A DNA stretch of 64,000 bases, from contig NZ_AHMN02000005.1 in the NCBI RefSeq assembly GCF_000243695.2, positions 409,501 through 473,500 on the forward strand, written 5' to 3'. The stretch is from Leptospira kirschneri serovar Cynopteri str. 3522 CT (lineage in GTDB: Bacteria; Spirochaetota; Leptospiria; Leptospirales; Leptospiraceae). This document shows positions 29,547 through 42,328 of this stretch, piece by piece. The translations under genes and the position numbers were made by a program. Every line of letters starts with the position of its first letter. Position 1 is the stretch's first letter. The notes beneath the pieces were generated by a model that did no database searches, was not told the DNA's origin, and was given only the letters and a program-made list of their open reading frames with translations.

Positions 29547-30479
29547 GTGACGTTCGATCTTTACAGAAAAATCGCCTTTGCCTTAACACTGATTCTATTA
29601 GGGTTGATTCCTATTTCCATTCCTTTTTTCAATAAAGAATGGAAAGAATCTTCTATGAGGTTTTCTTTAAACCCCGCCGGAAACGAAGGAATTTTAAAAC
29701 GAGAAAGTTTTTTAAAAGTTTGGTCAGATATTAAGAAGGCCCCTCTTTTTGAAGCAGGACCCAAAATAGAATATTCGATTAGGAATTTTTCCTTACCTAA
29801 ACAAGCCAAAGAACTTGGAGAAAGTTTACTTAAAAATTTAGAACTCAGATCGATCAAGATATACGATTCTTCTTATCGTCTCGTTTTTTCTAGCGAAAAT
29901 ACAAAAGAAGTTTTTAATAAAGACCTTCGTTTAGGAGATTTGAAAATTCCGCCTTCCGGAATCAATTTCGATTCAACGGGTGTTCCAATCTATCGAAGCA
30001 AAAACGGAGAATGGTTTCTCTGGATGAATGGTTTTACTTTGGGAACACACGTATCCCTTCCTTTTAACATCAGAGAAAAACAAATCTATTGGATTTTCGA
30101 ATCCGAAAAAATAGGACAGAATTCTTTAATCGGCTCCAACGATTTAAGATCCTTAAATTATCCGGATAACCTGGAAGAAATATTAGCAGAATTTAATAAA
30201 CCAACTGTCGGATGGAAGGAACGTCCATTTTGGGAAAAAAATAAAATCGGAAATCATACCATTTTTCTTTCTTATGATAGAGGTTCCAGAACCAAACAAT
30301 TGATTCTCATATTTGGGTTTTTATCATTCTTATTCGGAACCTGCGGTTTGGGAATCTTATCTTCCACTTTAGTACATTCCATCATAGTAGAAAAAGAATT
30401 CGATCATAAGGAAAAAGTCCTCAAAATGAGGGACGTCTTTCTTAGGATCATACAACTTTTAAAAAGGGATTTATCATGA
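29547..30479 (+). CDS. Two-helix membrane protein, first gene of coupled operon
   Basis: A 310-aa protein starting at GTG. It has an N-terminal helix (IAFALTLILLGLIPISIPFF), a ~210-residue extracytoplasmic domain, a second helix near residue 255 and a short charged coil inside. This is the architecture of a one-domain sensor or receptor. No family recognised. The last four bases overlap the next start (ATGA), so translation is coupled. Confidence 0.7.
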   Translation: MTFDLYRKIAFALTLILLGLIPISIPFFNKEWKESSMRFSLNPAGNEGILKRESFLKVWSDIKKAPLFEAGPKIEYSIRNFSLPKQAKELGESLLKNLELRSIKIYDSSYRLVFSSENTKEVFNKDLRLGDLKIPPSGINFDSTGVPIYRSKNGEWFLWMNGFTLGTHVSLPFNIREKQIYWIFESEKIGQNSLIGSNDLRSLNYPDNLEEILAEFNKPTVGWKERPFWEKNKIGNHTIFLSYDRGSRTKQLILIFGFLSFLFGTCGLGILSSTLVHSIIVEKEFDHKEKVLKMRDVFLRIIQLLKRDLS

Positions 30480-32566
30480 CCGGACTCAAGTTAAGAATCG
30501 CCATTTTAATTTTATCGGTCCTTTCTTTTTTTTATTATAGATTTGTGCCATATTTTCCGGACGGAATATATTATAAAAACAGAATGAACTCTGCTTTTAC
30601 CAACCTAAACGAAGAACTCCGCCGTCTTGAAACCGGACTAAGACAAATCAATTCAATTTCGGAATTAGAAAATTTACAGTTAGAATTTCCAATCGTTTCC
30701 GGTTTAAAATTCGTAACCGAATCCGATCTATCTTCGCGCAAAGATCCGGAAGGAAAACTACTTAAAGAAACCCTAAAAGACGGAACCAGTCGTCTATTTT
30801 TCTTAAAACCATCCTTGGTGTTTTGTCTTCCCGATCCTGAAAAAAAGAAATTGATTCTCGCAGAACTCAGAGAGGATTTATTTAGAATCTCTTTTTCAGG
30901 TGTAGAATCCATGTTAATTCCGGATTTAAAATTCGGAGGATACGCAGAGCCGGGAGGTTTTAACAAAGGAAGAATCTCTTTCCTATTGATAGAAGAGTTG
31001 AGTCGATCTGAAATCGCCGTCAATCGAATCGAAATCGGCTCCTCTCCGTTTATCGGATATTATTATGCGACACCCGAAAACTCATACGGATTTTTAAAAG
31101 GAATTCTCATTTTAAAACCAGGAAACGACGGGCTTTTCTTTTTATTTCTCTCCGGGTTTTTGATCCTATTGTTCTTGATCGATTTTATGATTCGAATTTT
31201 AAGAATCAAACGGAATTTTTTCACTCATAAGGAAGGAAAAGAAATCCAAGAAATCATTGGTCAGATTTCTAAAAGAATCGACGCGCTTCAAACCGCTAAA
31301 CAAAAAGCGATAGAATCAACTCAAAAAAACGAAGTAGAAGAAATACAAACTCTAACTTCCGAAGAAGTAGATTTTGACTTACAAAACGTTCCGATCCCAA
31401 TGAAAGAAGTGAAACAGGAAGACGGCCCTTCCATTTTCGTTTTACCCTTCGAATTAAAAAGAGAAGGTTATGTTTCTCCCGCCTTTTTAAGAGATCCTGA
31501 AAAATTCAAAGAGCCCGAACCGATAGCACCAGAAATAGAAAAAAAACGTTCCGAAATTTTTACTCCCGAATTGCAAGACTTGATCTCCAAGGTAAACGAA
31601 CCTATTCGCGAAAAACCGAATATACCAATCGCCAAGCAGGAGATCGAACCGGAACCAATTTCCGCGGATCGCACGGAGTTAGGTCCCGGTTATATGAAAT
31701 GGTTAAACACTCTTCCGGTCAGAGAACGAAGAAAAATATTGGAAGTACTGGATGAACTTCGTTACGGACTAGAATCAGAATATTCGTTTATTCTAAAATA
31801 CTATATATCCGTATTTTTAGATCTGAAACTTTCCGGATTTGCAATTCATTACTACGATAGAAGAAACGGAAGTTATAACCCATTTGTCACCCAAGGACTT
31901 AGGGAACGTACTTGCGGAAACATGATTTTTTTATACGATGATCAATACATAGGAAAAGAATCCGGAACGTATTCCATTATAGAAATCACGGACGAAAGAA
32001 AAATGGATCGTTTTTTTAGAAAAAAGTTTGATCCGATCGATCTTGAAATTTGTACTTCTATCCTTACAATTCCATTATCCAATTTCGGAATTCCGTTTCG
32101 ATTTTTCCTATTCTTCAAAGACCCATTGACAAAAGAAAACGCTCAGGAAATAGAAAATTTAATCTTTCATTCTTTGGAACCGGTAATTCCAGCGTTCGAA
32201 GAATACGATCGAAAAATTTTAGGAGAACTCTTCAGAGACAAGCGAGACGTAGTTTCTTCCCGAGTTCATTTAATGAGAATCGCCACGGACGGAGAAAGAG
32301 GACTTACCAGATCCTTTAAAATCGAATTTCATGGAAAAGATTTTAAAACCCTAGAATCACTTCGCAAAAAAACGATGTCTCAAATTTCCGAAATTATCGG
32401 CCCAGAAGATATATGTTTCGGAATCGGAATCGGCGCTTTTGGTTTACATACTAGAAAAAACTTAGAAAAACAAATTCGTTCTTTAATGGATCAAACCGGA
32501 AATTCCTACGATTTTGTAGAAGACATTTATCCTGAAAACGGAAAAAACCTATTTATATATCTTTAA
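30476..32566 (+). CDS. Large membrane protein with cytoplasmic GAF/GGDEF-like region
   Basis: A 696-aa protein: an N-terminal helix, a ~190-residue external domain, a second helix (about 222-240), a proline/glutamate-rich linker (about 270-400), then a folded cytoplasmic part. The segment at about 420-560 looks GAF-like. The C-terminal segment (IIGPEDICFGIGIGAFGLHTRKN, about 640-660) resembles a GGDEF domain with its signature lost. Both assignments are weak. It shares layout with the protein encoded just upstream (helix, external domain, helix), so the two may form a receptor complex. Confidence 0.65.
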   Translation: MTGLKLRIAILILSVLSFFYYRFVPYFPDGIYYKNRMNSAFTNLNEELRRLETGLRQINSISELENLQLEFPIVSGLKFVTESDLSSRKDPEGKLLKETLKDGTSRLFFLKPSLVFCLPDPEKKKLILAELREDLFRISFSGVESMLIPDLKFGGYAEPGGFNKGRISFLLIEELSRSEIAVNRIEIGSSPFIGYYYATPENSYGFLKGILILKPGNDGLFFLFLSGFLILLFLIDFMIRILRIKRNFFTHKEGKEIQEIIGQISKRIDALQTAKQKAIESTQKNEVEEIQTLTSEEVDFDLQNVPIPMKEVKQEDGPSIFVLPFELKREGYVSPAFLRDPEKFKEPEPIAPEIEKKRSEIFTPELQDLISKVNEPIREKPNIPIAKQEIEPEPISADRTELGPGYMKWLNTLPVRERRKILEVLDELRYGLESEYSFILKYYISVFLDLKLSGFAIHYYDRRNGSYNPFVTQGLRERTCGNMIFLYDDQYIGKESGTYSIIEITDERKMDRFFRKKFDPIDLEICTSILTIPLSNFGIPFRFFLFFKDPLTKENAQEIENLIFHSLEPVIPAFEEYDRKILGELFRDKRDVVSSRVHLMRIATDGERGLTRSFKIEFHGKDFKTLESLRKKTMSQISEIIGPEDICFGIGIGAFGLHTRKNLEKQIRSLMDQTGNSYDFVEDIYPENGKNLFIYL

Positions 32567-32585
32567 GGTTCATTCCAATTTTATC

Positions 32586-33188
32586 ATGTATTTTGTTCGA
32601 TTATCAATTTGGTTTTTATATTTTATATTTTATATTTCTTCACTTTTAGCTACCGAGGAAAACCGAAAGGAATGGAACAAAGCCGTCAAAGAAAAAATTC
32701 TCAAGATGAGCGAAGCCCAGGAAGAAACCGAATCGATTCCTTATCTAGAAAAATTCGTGGAAAAAAATCCGGCGGATTTGACCGTTAAACTTTGGTATGC
32801 AAGAGCCTTATTCTATCGAAACGACTTAGAAATACCTGAACATTCGGAGGACGTTTTTTCCAGAACGGAAAAACTAAAGAAAATCAAAACAAATTATTTA
32901 CTAGCAGCCAAAACGTTTGAAGAAGTTTTAAAATATATTTCTCAAGCGACTCCTAGAGATCCGGATTTAGGTAAATGGCATTTTCTTTGGGCCATGTCAG
33001 AATGGTATGCGGGAAGAGAAGACCGAGCGATTCAGATCTTTAAGAAATCTTTTAAATACGATTTCCGACTTAACGAAGCGAATTACAATATCGCGTGTAT
33101 CTATCAAACTCTAGGTCAATTGAAAGACGCAGAGATTTATTTTAGAGCATATCTGAAAAACGATAAAGAAATGAGAGAAGAAAACTGA
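32586..33188 (+). CDS. TPR-containing exported protein
   Basis: A 200-aa protein with a signal peptide (WFLYFIFYISSLLA) and about three TPR-like units, the clearest being RAIQIFKKSFKYDFRLNEANYNIACIYQ in two pieces around residues 150-178. Starts 20 bases after the previous stop; its own stop overlaps the next ATG (TGATG). Probably an accessory to the two membrane proteins before it. Confidence 0.75.
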   Translation: MYFVRLSIWFLYFIFYISSLLATEENRKEWNKAVKEKILKMSEAQEETESIPYLEKFVEKNPADLTVKLWYARALFYRNDLEIPEHSEDVFSRTEKLKKIKTNYLLAAKTFEEVLKYISQATPRDPDLGKWHFLWAMSEWYAGREDRAIQIFKKSFKYDFRLNEANYNIACIYQTLGQLKDAEIYFRAYLKNDKEMREEN

Positions 33189-33382
33189 TGGCGAGAGTAG
33201 ATAAACGATTTCAACTTTTAATGACAGAAGAAGAATTAGAACTTCTTAAAAAAGAAGCGGAAAAAAGAAATTTATCCGCGGGAGAAATGTTGCGTTTATC
33301 TTTCCGAAACGAAGTATATAGATCAGATTCTTACGAAAGATTAGAAGCTCTTAAAATTCTCTCGAACTTAAAATTAAAATGA
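33188..33382 (+). CDS. Small ribbon-helix-helix-like protein
   Basis: A 64-aa protein of the form beta strand (RFQLLMT), helix (EEELELLKKEAEKRN), turn (LSAGEML), helix. This matches CopG/RHH repressors and many antitoxins. It overlaps the upstream TPR gene by one base and the downstream gene by four. With the next gene it has the size and order of a VapBC-type pair, but it is embedded at the end of a coupled operon. Confidence 0.6.
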   Translation: MARVDKRFQLLMTEEELELLKKEAEKRNLSAGEMLRLSFRNEVYRSDSYERLEALKILSNLKLK

Positions 33383-33795
33383 AATACTATCTCTCTAAAT
33401 CCTTATTAGAAATCATCGTTCAAGATTCTTCCGATCTAAAAACGATCGTAGTGGAATCGATCGAAAGATTGATCAAAGAACAACATCTATTTTATACCGG
33501 CACGATCTCCATCCTTCCCTTGCTGGAAAAAGAAAAAGATCCGATCCAAAAGGAAATCATCTGGAGCCAGATAAAACGTCTTTGTTTGGAAATTTTGGAT
33601 TTTAAAGCCGAAAATTTATCTTTGGCTCAAAAATTTTCCCAAGAGTTTGGAAACATAGAATGGATTTGGAACGAAATATCAATCGCAATCCAAAAAGATT
33701 TGGACGGTTTTATCACAGTGGATGAAAATCTTCCGGATCAAAAAATGATCAAGATACTACTCGCTCAAAAAATAAACTTCAACGGGATCACTTAA
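33379..33795 (+). CDS. Putative PIN-like protein
   Basis: A 138-aa protein. The start MKYYLSKSLLE resembles the first strand of PIN domains (MKYYLDTSVL), but the usual first Asp is Ser. A later acidic pair (DLDGFITVDE, about 112-121) is where PIN domains carry their last metal-binding residues. So it is either a PIN-domain RNase that has lost a metal ligand or an unrelated fold. The start overlaps the RHH-like gene by four bases. Its 3' end overlaps the convergent gene by 39 bases. Confidence 0.5.
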   Translation: MKYYLSKSLLEIIVQDSSDLKTIVVESIERLIKEQHLFYTGTISILPLLEKEKDPIQKEIIWSQIKRLCLEILDFKAENLSLAQKFSQEFGNIEWIWNEISIAIQKDLDGFITVDENLPDQKMIKILLAQKINFNGIT

Positions 33796-35679
33796 AGCAG
33801 AAACCTGGTCTTTTCCATTTTGGAAATGATAGAATTTATTATAAGCGCTAATCCTAAAAAAGTAAGTGGTTCCCTTTTTTAAAAATAGCTGATTTTTTTC
33901 CAAAAGGATTTCCGAATTCAAAGAAATAATCTTATTATCGATACAAGTAGAAAGTTTATTATAATATTCTTGAATATGAATATGATTTTTTCCGGCAGGA
34001 AGTCCAGAAATCGGATCTAAATAATCCGAAGCCGGATGTTTAGGACGATTTTTTTTATTAGGTGTTTCTCCCGATTCACCTAAAGTTCCTCGAACAATTC
34101 CAACCATTCGATCCGGATGAATTCCGTAATGAACGAAATATCCGCCTCCGTTAATGACATCTTTTTCCGGATTGGATTTCCAATTTAGACACACACTTGG
34201 ACCGCTATCGTCGACACCATTTTCAGCGACTTTTAGACCAAGTGGACGTACAGGAGGATTTGTTTCTCTAAAGGTCAGAGATATATTTTTTAGTTCCGGA
34301 GTTTTATTTCCGCTGGGATCAGATTTAAATTTAACTCTCCATTGATAATATCGAAACGGAAGAAGGTCGGTTTTATCTTCCGTAATTCCCAAAAATTTTT
34401 TTAGGGAATATTTTAAAGGGATTTTATAGGTATCTGGTTCAAAAGAATCTATTTTAGAATTTTCTAATTTTCTTAAGTCAATACCGATCCAGGCGGGAGA
34501 TTCGGAATTTGGAGTAAACGGAACCGGAGACACTCTCAGATAAAGCTCCATAGCGGAAGAGGTCGGAATTACTGCCTTCAATTGAACTTCTTCTAAAAAA
34601 GAACTAGAATATTTACTTTTATAAACAGGGGAAATTCCAATTCCAAACTTGGATTCGGAAGTATGGGTTTCCGGATCAAAATTCTGCCCTGGAAAGGAAG
34701 TGTCTTCGGAGCTAGGATTTGGTTTTCCCGGAAAGACAGAAAAATTTTCCATCCAGCCGTAATAAGAACTCGCGATTCGAAACGAAGTAGTGTCGTCGGA
34801 ATGAAAACCGATTCGAGTCAAATTTTGACTAGCAGGAATAGCAGCTCTTGCCGATTCTTTTCCATTGAGATAAAGTACAATTTCCCGATCGTTAGGGTTG
34901 AAATAAAGAAGAACCCTATTCCATTGATTTTTTTTCAGGGTCGTATTAGAAGTCAGATGCAGAGAAAGAAACCGTTTTTCTTCTGTTTCAAAAAAAGAAT
35001 AAAAACCGGCTTTGAGTCGATCATCCGTAATCTTTAAATCCCAACCGTAACTATTTCCGGACGTTTCATAGAGTTTAGAAATTAGAGTCGCGTCTTTTTC
35101 AACAGTCCCAGGAAGAAAACTGAAAGAAATGTAAAATTCTTTTGTTAGATCTTTAGAAGTCAAAAGGCCTGAATTGGAATGTGCGATTTTGATTCCGGTT
35201 CTTTTACCCGAAAAACGTGCACTTCTTTTAGAATGAAAAACGTTTTCCGAATCCGGCAAATAAGAAGACATGAGAATTTTATAATTTCCTGATATATCTT
35301 TCAAATCGGACGGACTTCCGGATTCAAAATCCAGATAAAGTTCGGAACCTAGACTTCGATTTCTAGTTTGTAGTTTTAAGACCTTGTTCTCCGAATTATT
35401 TCCGGAAAGTTCCAATCCGTTTTTTTGTAGATCGTCTAACGGAAAAACTTTGGTCTCCGTAAAAAGTGGAAAAGAGTAAAAAAAGAAAAATAAAATCGTC
35501 GGCAAAAAGGTAATTTTGATTTTGTTCCAAAGCTTTAGGATGTAGGAAATATTACTAAAACCAAAATTCTGATGTAAAGCAAAACAGCTAACAACGAATA
35601 TATGGTTTACAAATATCAAAATGTAGTCTGCTACACAGCTGTGAGAACCACTACGTTTTTTTAAGTATTTTGAAATCAT
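33757..35679 (-). CDS. LamG-like/FnIII-like exported surface protein
   Basis: About 640 aa as drawn. A hydrophobic stretch (ITFLPTILFFFFYSFPLF) near residue 56 is the likely signal peptide, so the true start is probably downstream of 35,679, but no ATG lies close and a non-ATG start would be needed. Residues ~110-310 resemble a concanavalin-A/LamG fold (GLELSG, ISFSFLPG, NQWNRVLLYFN, IVLYLNG). A C-terminal FnIII-like segment begins near PPVRPLGLKVAENG. Such proteins bind glycans or matrix. The 3' end overlaps the convergent PIN-like gene. Confidence 0.7.
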   Translation of the reverse strand: MISKYLKKRSGSHSCVADYILIFVNHIFVVSCFALHQNFGFSNISYILKLWNKIKITFLPTILFFFFYSFPLFTETKVFPLDDLQKNGLELSGNNSENKVLKLQTRNRSLGSELYLDFESGSPSDLKDISGNYKILMSSYLPDSENVFHSKRSARFSGKRTGIKIAHSNSGLLTSKDLTKEFYISFSFLPGTVEKDATLISKLYETSGNSYGWDLKITDDRLKAGFYSFFETEEKRFLSLHLTSNTTLKKNQWNRVLLYFNPNDREIVLYLNGKESARAAIPASQNLTRIGFHSDDTTSFRIASSYYGWMENFSVFPGKPNPSSEDTSFPGQNFDPETHTSESKFGIGISPVYKSKYSSSFLEEVQLKAVIPTSSAMELYLRVSPVPFTPNSESPAWIGIDLRKLENSKIDSFEPDTYKIPLKYSLKKFLGITEDKTDLLPFRYYQWRVKFKSDPSGNKTPELKNISLTFRETNPPVRPLGLKVAENGVDDSGPSVCLNWKSNPEKDVINGGGYFVHYGIHPDRMVGIVRGTLGESGETPNKKNRPKHPASDYLDPISGLPAGKNHIHIQEYYNKLSTCIDNKIISLNSEILLEKNQLFLKKGTTYFFRISAYNKFYHFQNGKDQVSALSDPVEVYFLSE

Positions 35680-35747
35680 AATCGTGATTTCTTTTGAAGT
35701 TTTAGAATCAGCTTTTTAGAAATTAAGATTGATCTCATCCAGTTTTG

Positions 35748-36185
<438 letters not shown>

Positions 36186-36441
36186 GATCTAAATTGGTTA
36201 TGTCCCGACCGGATTTAGGTTTCAAGCAAATAATTTTGAATGCACTTGGTTTATGAACTTGAATGAAAAGTTTTCAAAGGAACATCTCATAGAATTTTAT
36301 TTTGTAATTAAACGTCTTATTTTACACTATCTCAAAAATATCTTAGAATTCGGCATTTTAAGTAAAAATAAAGTATTTTTGAAACCTTTATAAAATCTAA
36401 ATCTTATTAATCTTAGATAAAAACTCTGTAAATTTTAAAAT

Positions 36442-36535
36442 AACGTGAATTCGATGTAAGAAAACTATAATTCTGAAAAAAGTTGGGATCTGAACTTTGT
36501 AGATCGATTCTTTAAATGTAGGAACTACTGCAAAA
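36442..36535 (+). repeat. Family E half-element
   Basis: TAACGTGAATTCGATGTAA end, ATTCTGAAAAAAGTTG block, TAGATCGATTCTTTAAATG block, then a short palindrome copy (GTAGGAACTACTGCA). Plus-orientation partner of 1509-1600. Confidence 0.65.
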
Positions 36536-36563
36536 TTTCGTTCGGAAAAGTATGATTTAAAAT

Positions 36564-37225
<662 letters not shown>

Positions 37226-37240
37226 TCTAACAAAATCAAT

Positions 37241-37840
37241 TCAAAGAATAGAATCCCGAAACGTTTTAGGCATCGCATCCCAAAATTCAACCTGAAGCAG
37301 AAATAACGAAAGATAGATCATTGAAAAATTTTCTTCTGAAATTTTTTCTCCGTTCAGAGCAAAACCGGTAGCGTCATTCAATCTGGTTAAAAGTTCTTTC
37401 TTTTGTTTGAGATGGGTTGTAAGAAGTTCCCATTCGATCGAGTTGAGAGATCTAGTTTTTTCATCCGAAAGAATATAATTTTCATAATAGGAATTCAATT
37501 CCGCATACATAAAAATATGACGGTTCCAATCCATAAAAAGTTTAGAATGATCCTCTTCCGAAAGATTTTTATTCTGAATACAAATGATCGACTGATATCT
37601 GGATTTTCCTTCTTTATATGCGATTATTTCTGCAATTCTTTTTTTTTCTTCTAATGGAAGAATGGATTTATATAAATTTGAAAGTTCAGAAGAAGTTATC
37701 TCGTTCGTAAAACATTCCTTAATCGGAAGTTGTGTGTTAAAATTTAATCCCGAAGCCACAAGACTTCCGGATACAATTCCGACTAATGTAAGAGTTCGAA
37801 TCAAAATTAGAAAAAACTTTTTAAAGGACAAAAGTTTCAT
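37241..37840 (-). CDS. Exported protein of unknown function
   Basis: A 199-aa protein from the ATG at 37,840, whose A is the last base of the serC stop (TGATG), so it is translationally coupled to serC. A basic N-region and hydrophobic helix (FFLILIRTLTLVGIVSGSLVASG) give a signal peptide. The rest is helical, with two Cys (KECFTN, IICIQN). No family recognised, and no metabolic link to serine synthesis is evident. Confidence 0.65.
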   Translation of the reverse strand: MKLLSFKKFFLILIRTLTLVGIVSGSLVASGLNFNTQLPIKECFTNEITSSELSNLYKSILPLEEKKRIAEIIAYKEGKSRYQSIICIQNKNLSEEDHSKLFMDWNRHIFMYAELNSYYENYILSDEKTRSLNSIEWELLTTHLKQKKELLTRLNDATGFALNGEKISEENFSMIYLSLFLLQVEFWDAMPKTFRDSIL

Positions 37841-38931
37841 CAAACCTTAGATTCAAAATCCTTCATAAAGGAAACCAATTTTTGAACTCCCGAGAGAGGC
37901 ATAGAATTGTAGATAGAAGCCCTAAAACCTCCTACCAACCTATGACCGCCTAAACCGTGTAAGCCGCTTTTCTCCGCCTCGTCTAAAAACTTAGAATCTA
38001 AATTTTTATCCTTAAGTAAAAATACCACGTTCATTTTAGAACGGGCTCTTTTTTGAACCGGACAAACATATAAAGAAGAAGAATCGATAAAATCGTAGAT
38101 CAACTTCGCTTTTTGTTCATTTACCTTTTCGATCGCTTCGATTCCGCCTAACTTTAAAAGCCACTCAAATACGAGTTTGGCAATATAAATAGAATATGTA
38201 GAAGGAGTGTTGTAAAGAGATCGATTTTTTACCATGACGGAATAATCCAAAAGGACCGGTATTTTTCTTCCTGAAATTCCGAGTAAATCGTTTCGAATGA
38301 TTACAAGACTAAGTCCAGAAGGTCCTATGTTTTTTTGAGCGCCTGCAAATATAACTCCAAAATCTTTAACGTCGATTTTACGAGAAAGAAGTTCGCTCGT
38401 CATATCGGCTACCAGTGGAATCTGTTTGATTTTTGGAATCTCCGGATATTGAGTCCCGTAGATCGTATTATTGGAAGTTATATGAAGGTATTTTCCTTTT
38501 CCGGAAAGCTCTGAATCTGTTAGAACAGGAACATCCGTAAAATGATTGTTAGTCGAGTCATAAATGACATTGACTTCGTTAAATTTAAGACCTTCCTCCC
38601 AAGCTTTTTTAGTCCAAATCCCAGTATGAGCAACGTCGAAACTTTCTCCCTCTTTCAAAAGATTGAGTGGAAGAGCGGAGAAATGTAACGTGGCCCCTCC
38701 CGAAAAAAAAGCGACTGAATAATCTCCTCCAAGATTGAGAAGTTTACGTAAAAGTATTTCCGCTTCCGTAATTACGTCTTCAAAAAGAGGTTCTCTATGA
38801 CTGACCTCCATAACGGACATTCCGGAACCCTTGTAGTTCAAAAATTCTGCTGCTGCAATCTCCATCACCTCATTGGGCAACATCGCGGGTCCAGCACCAA
38901 AATTGTAGATTCTTTCTTGGAACAAATACAT
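37840..38931 (-). CDS. serC: Phosphoserine aminotransferase
   Basis: A PLP enzyme that makes 3-phosphoserine from 3-phosphohydroxypyruvate and glutamate (serine synthesis), also used in vitamin B6 synthesis. Family markers are [12 protein letters not shown] at the N-terminus, [21 protein letters not shown], and the PLP lysine in [11 protein letters not shown] (K200 from this start). The frame is open to TTG 38,985, but the protein family begins at the [12 protein letters not shown] methionine (38,931), so that start is used; neither has a clear ribosome site. ~363 aa, standard length. Confidence 0.92.
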   Translation of the reverse strand: MYLFQERIYNFGAGPAMLPNEVMEIAAAEFLNYKGSGMSVMEVSHREPLFEDVITEAEILLRKLLNLGGDYSVAFFSGGATLHFSALPLNLLKEGESFDVAHTGIWTKKAWEEGLKFNEVNVIYDSTNNHFTDVPVLTDSELSGKGKYLHITSNNTIYGTQYPEIPKIKQIPLVADMTSELLSRKIDVKDFGVIFAGAQKNIGPSGLSLVIIRNDLLGISGRKIPVLLDYSVMVKNRSLYNTPSTYSIYIAKLVFEWLLKLGGIEAIEKVNEQKAKLIYDFIDSSSLYVCPVQKRARSKMNVVFLLKDKNLDSKFLDEAEKSGLHGLGGHRLVGGFRASIYNSMPLSGVQKLVSFMKDFESKV

Positions 38932-39092
38932 AAGGGATAAGGTTGCAAAAGGGAGGTAGGGAATCAACTTTCTTCCGACAAACAAGACTACAGATGGGGA
39001 AAAATCCTTGTCTCAATACAGCGCTTGAGGATAATCTATTTCCGGGTCAAACGACTCTCTTTATTCAGATGGATAAAAAGGAGAATTTTTGA

Positions 39093-40760
<1,668 letters not shown>

Positions 40761-40772
40761 TAGAAACTTGTC

Positions 40773-40816
40773 CTCAAATCCCAAAAGAAAAACACAACAG
40801 CTCTTTTGGGTTTGAG
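40773..40816 (+). terminator. Hairpin terminator after P83/100 gene
   Basis: CTCAAATCCCAAAAGA pairs with TCTTTTGGGTTTGAG (one bulged base) around a 13-base loop, 12 bases after the stop codon. The stem is long and stable for this A+T-rich DNA, though the T-run is weak. Confidence 0.65.
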
Positions 40817-40840
40817 TGAAAGTTAATTTAGGATTATATA

Positions 40841-41061
40841 ATGTGATATTTTTTTAAGTACCATTATTTTTTTCGCAAATTCGGACGTTAATACTTGGTA
40901 CTATTTTCATGCGTCCGAATAGTAACTGGTAATTTTACCAAAGATATAGAATTTTTCAAAAAATCACGCCTAACTCGGAATCGTTGGCTTTTTTATGTGA
41001 GATCCCACATTTTAAGTTTTGAAGCAGACTCAGAATAGTATTTTTTCATGCGTCCGAGTAT
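40841..41061. repeat. Family D elements, composite
   Basis: The first part (40,841-40,923) repeats the core and right end of the variant at 22,786. The second part (40,924-41,061) repeats the interior and right end of 7,703 (GGTAATTTTACCAAAG, GGCTTTTTTATGTGAGATCCCACA, ATGCGTCCGAGTA). The two are fused at one shared end. Confidence 0.55.
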
Positions 41062-41085
41062 AATAAAAATTTATAATACTTATTT

Positions 41086-41327
<242 letters not shown>

Positions 41328-41443
41328 ATTTATAGAATTCAGTAAAACTTTTTGATTCGAAACCCATACAAAAATTGAATTAAAAAATATTTAAAAACCA
41401 TACATTCCAATGTGACTTAATTTGTAGGAACTACCACTCAATG

Positions 41444-41535
41444 TAACGTGAGTTCGGCGTAAAAACTCATGATTCTGAAAAAAGCTGAAATCTAAACTCT
41501 GCAGATTGATTCTTTAAATGTGGGAACTCACACAA
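41444..41535 (+). repeat. Family E half-element
   Basis: Starts TAACGTGAGTTCGGCGTAA, followed by ATGATTCTGAAAAAAGCTG, GCAGATTGATTCTTTAAATG and a palindrome copy (TGTGGGAACTCACACA). Same block order as 36,442. Confidence 0.65.
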
Positions 41536-41875
41536 TTTATAAAATAGAAGTTTATAACTGTCGTATTCAAGTGTGGGAACTACTGCAAATCACGATTTTA
41601 AGAATAAATTTTAAAATTGTAGGAACTACTTTTTAGAAAAAATTTCTCTTACCTCGAACTGATTCAATAGAAACCAGTAATCGTTCATATATTTAGGCCT
41701 GTGGTAGTTCCTACACTAGTTTGATATGCAAAATATTTCAATTTTCTAAAATGTGGGAACTTTCACAAAACTTAGAAACGATTGTTTCTATCAGTCTGAT
41801 CAATCGTCGCGAATATCTCTCTTTAACGAGTTAAATTATTTGATGATAAAAATGCGAAAAAAAATTTAAAGAAAT

Positions 41876-42080
41876 AACACGAAAGGGATCGATGCAAGAG
41901 GAACTAAAGCAGAACACTCTTTATGAATCGCGTTCTATAATAAATTGTAAAACTAAAGATAATTGTTATATAATATTTCCTGTATACAATTTCTTGACTA
42001 TAACTAAAGAAAGAGCCCGGTCGGCTGCCTATGGCAAGCCGGATTCGCCCCGGTGTTCTTACATTCTGCTCACGCTATTT
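41876..42080. repeat. Family B repeat, decayed
   Basis: Contains CACGAAAGGGATCGATGCA, ATGAATCGCGTT, GAGCCCGGTCGGCTGCC and CAAGCCGGATTCGCCC in family B order, but no palindrome, and poor ends (CTGCTCACGCTA). Confidence 0.55.
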
Positions 42081-42328
42081 ACGGTTCTAATTTGGGGCGC
42101 TATATCGGAACTACTCATATCTATATTAGAGTATCATAACTTTTGAAAGGAAATTACTTTTCAGAGACAGAATTTGAAACACCCTATTATATAGTCCTGA
42201 TAGTAATACAAGCTGTTTCAAAATTCTTCCACTATAAGCCACCTAACTATGAATAGATTGTTTCTATTCATAGTTATTCAATTTCTGTTCGTATCTTGTT
42301 TATGATTAACCAAAAAAAGTTTCTTTGT

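Larger units (their letters stand above)
41328..42328. other. 1-kb spacer with decayed repeats
   Basis: Family E 41,444-41,535, five or more TGTGG palindrome copies (about 41,425, 41,519, 41,570, 41,620, 41,701, 41,751) and a decayed family B copy about 41,876-42,080. The open frame 41,892-42,146 is translated repeat. Confidence 0.6.

Noticed and set aside
33188..33795. Bona fide VapBC toxin-antitoxin module
   Set aside because: The PIN-like protein lacks the first catalytic Asp and the pair has no promoter of its own; described instead as RHH-like and PIN-like genes.
41892..42146. Plus-strand open frame of 84 codons
   Set aside because: It translates a decayed family B repeat and its flanks.
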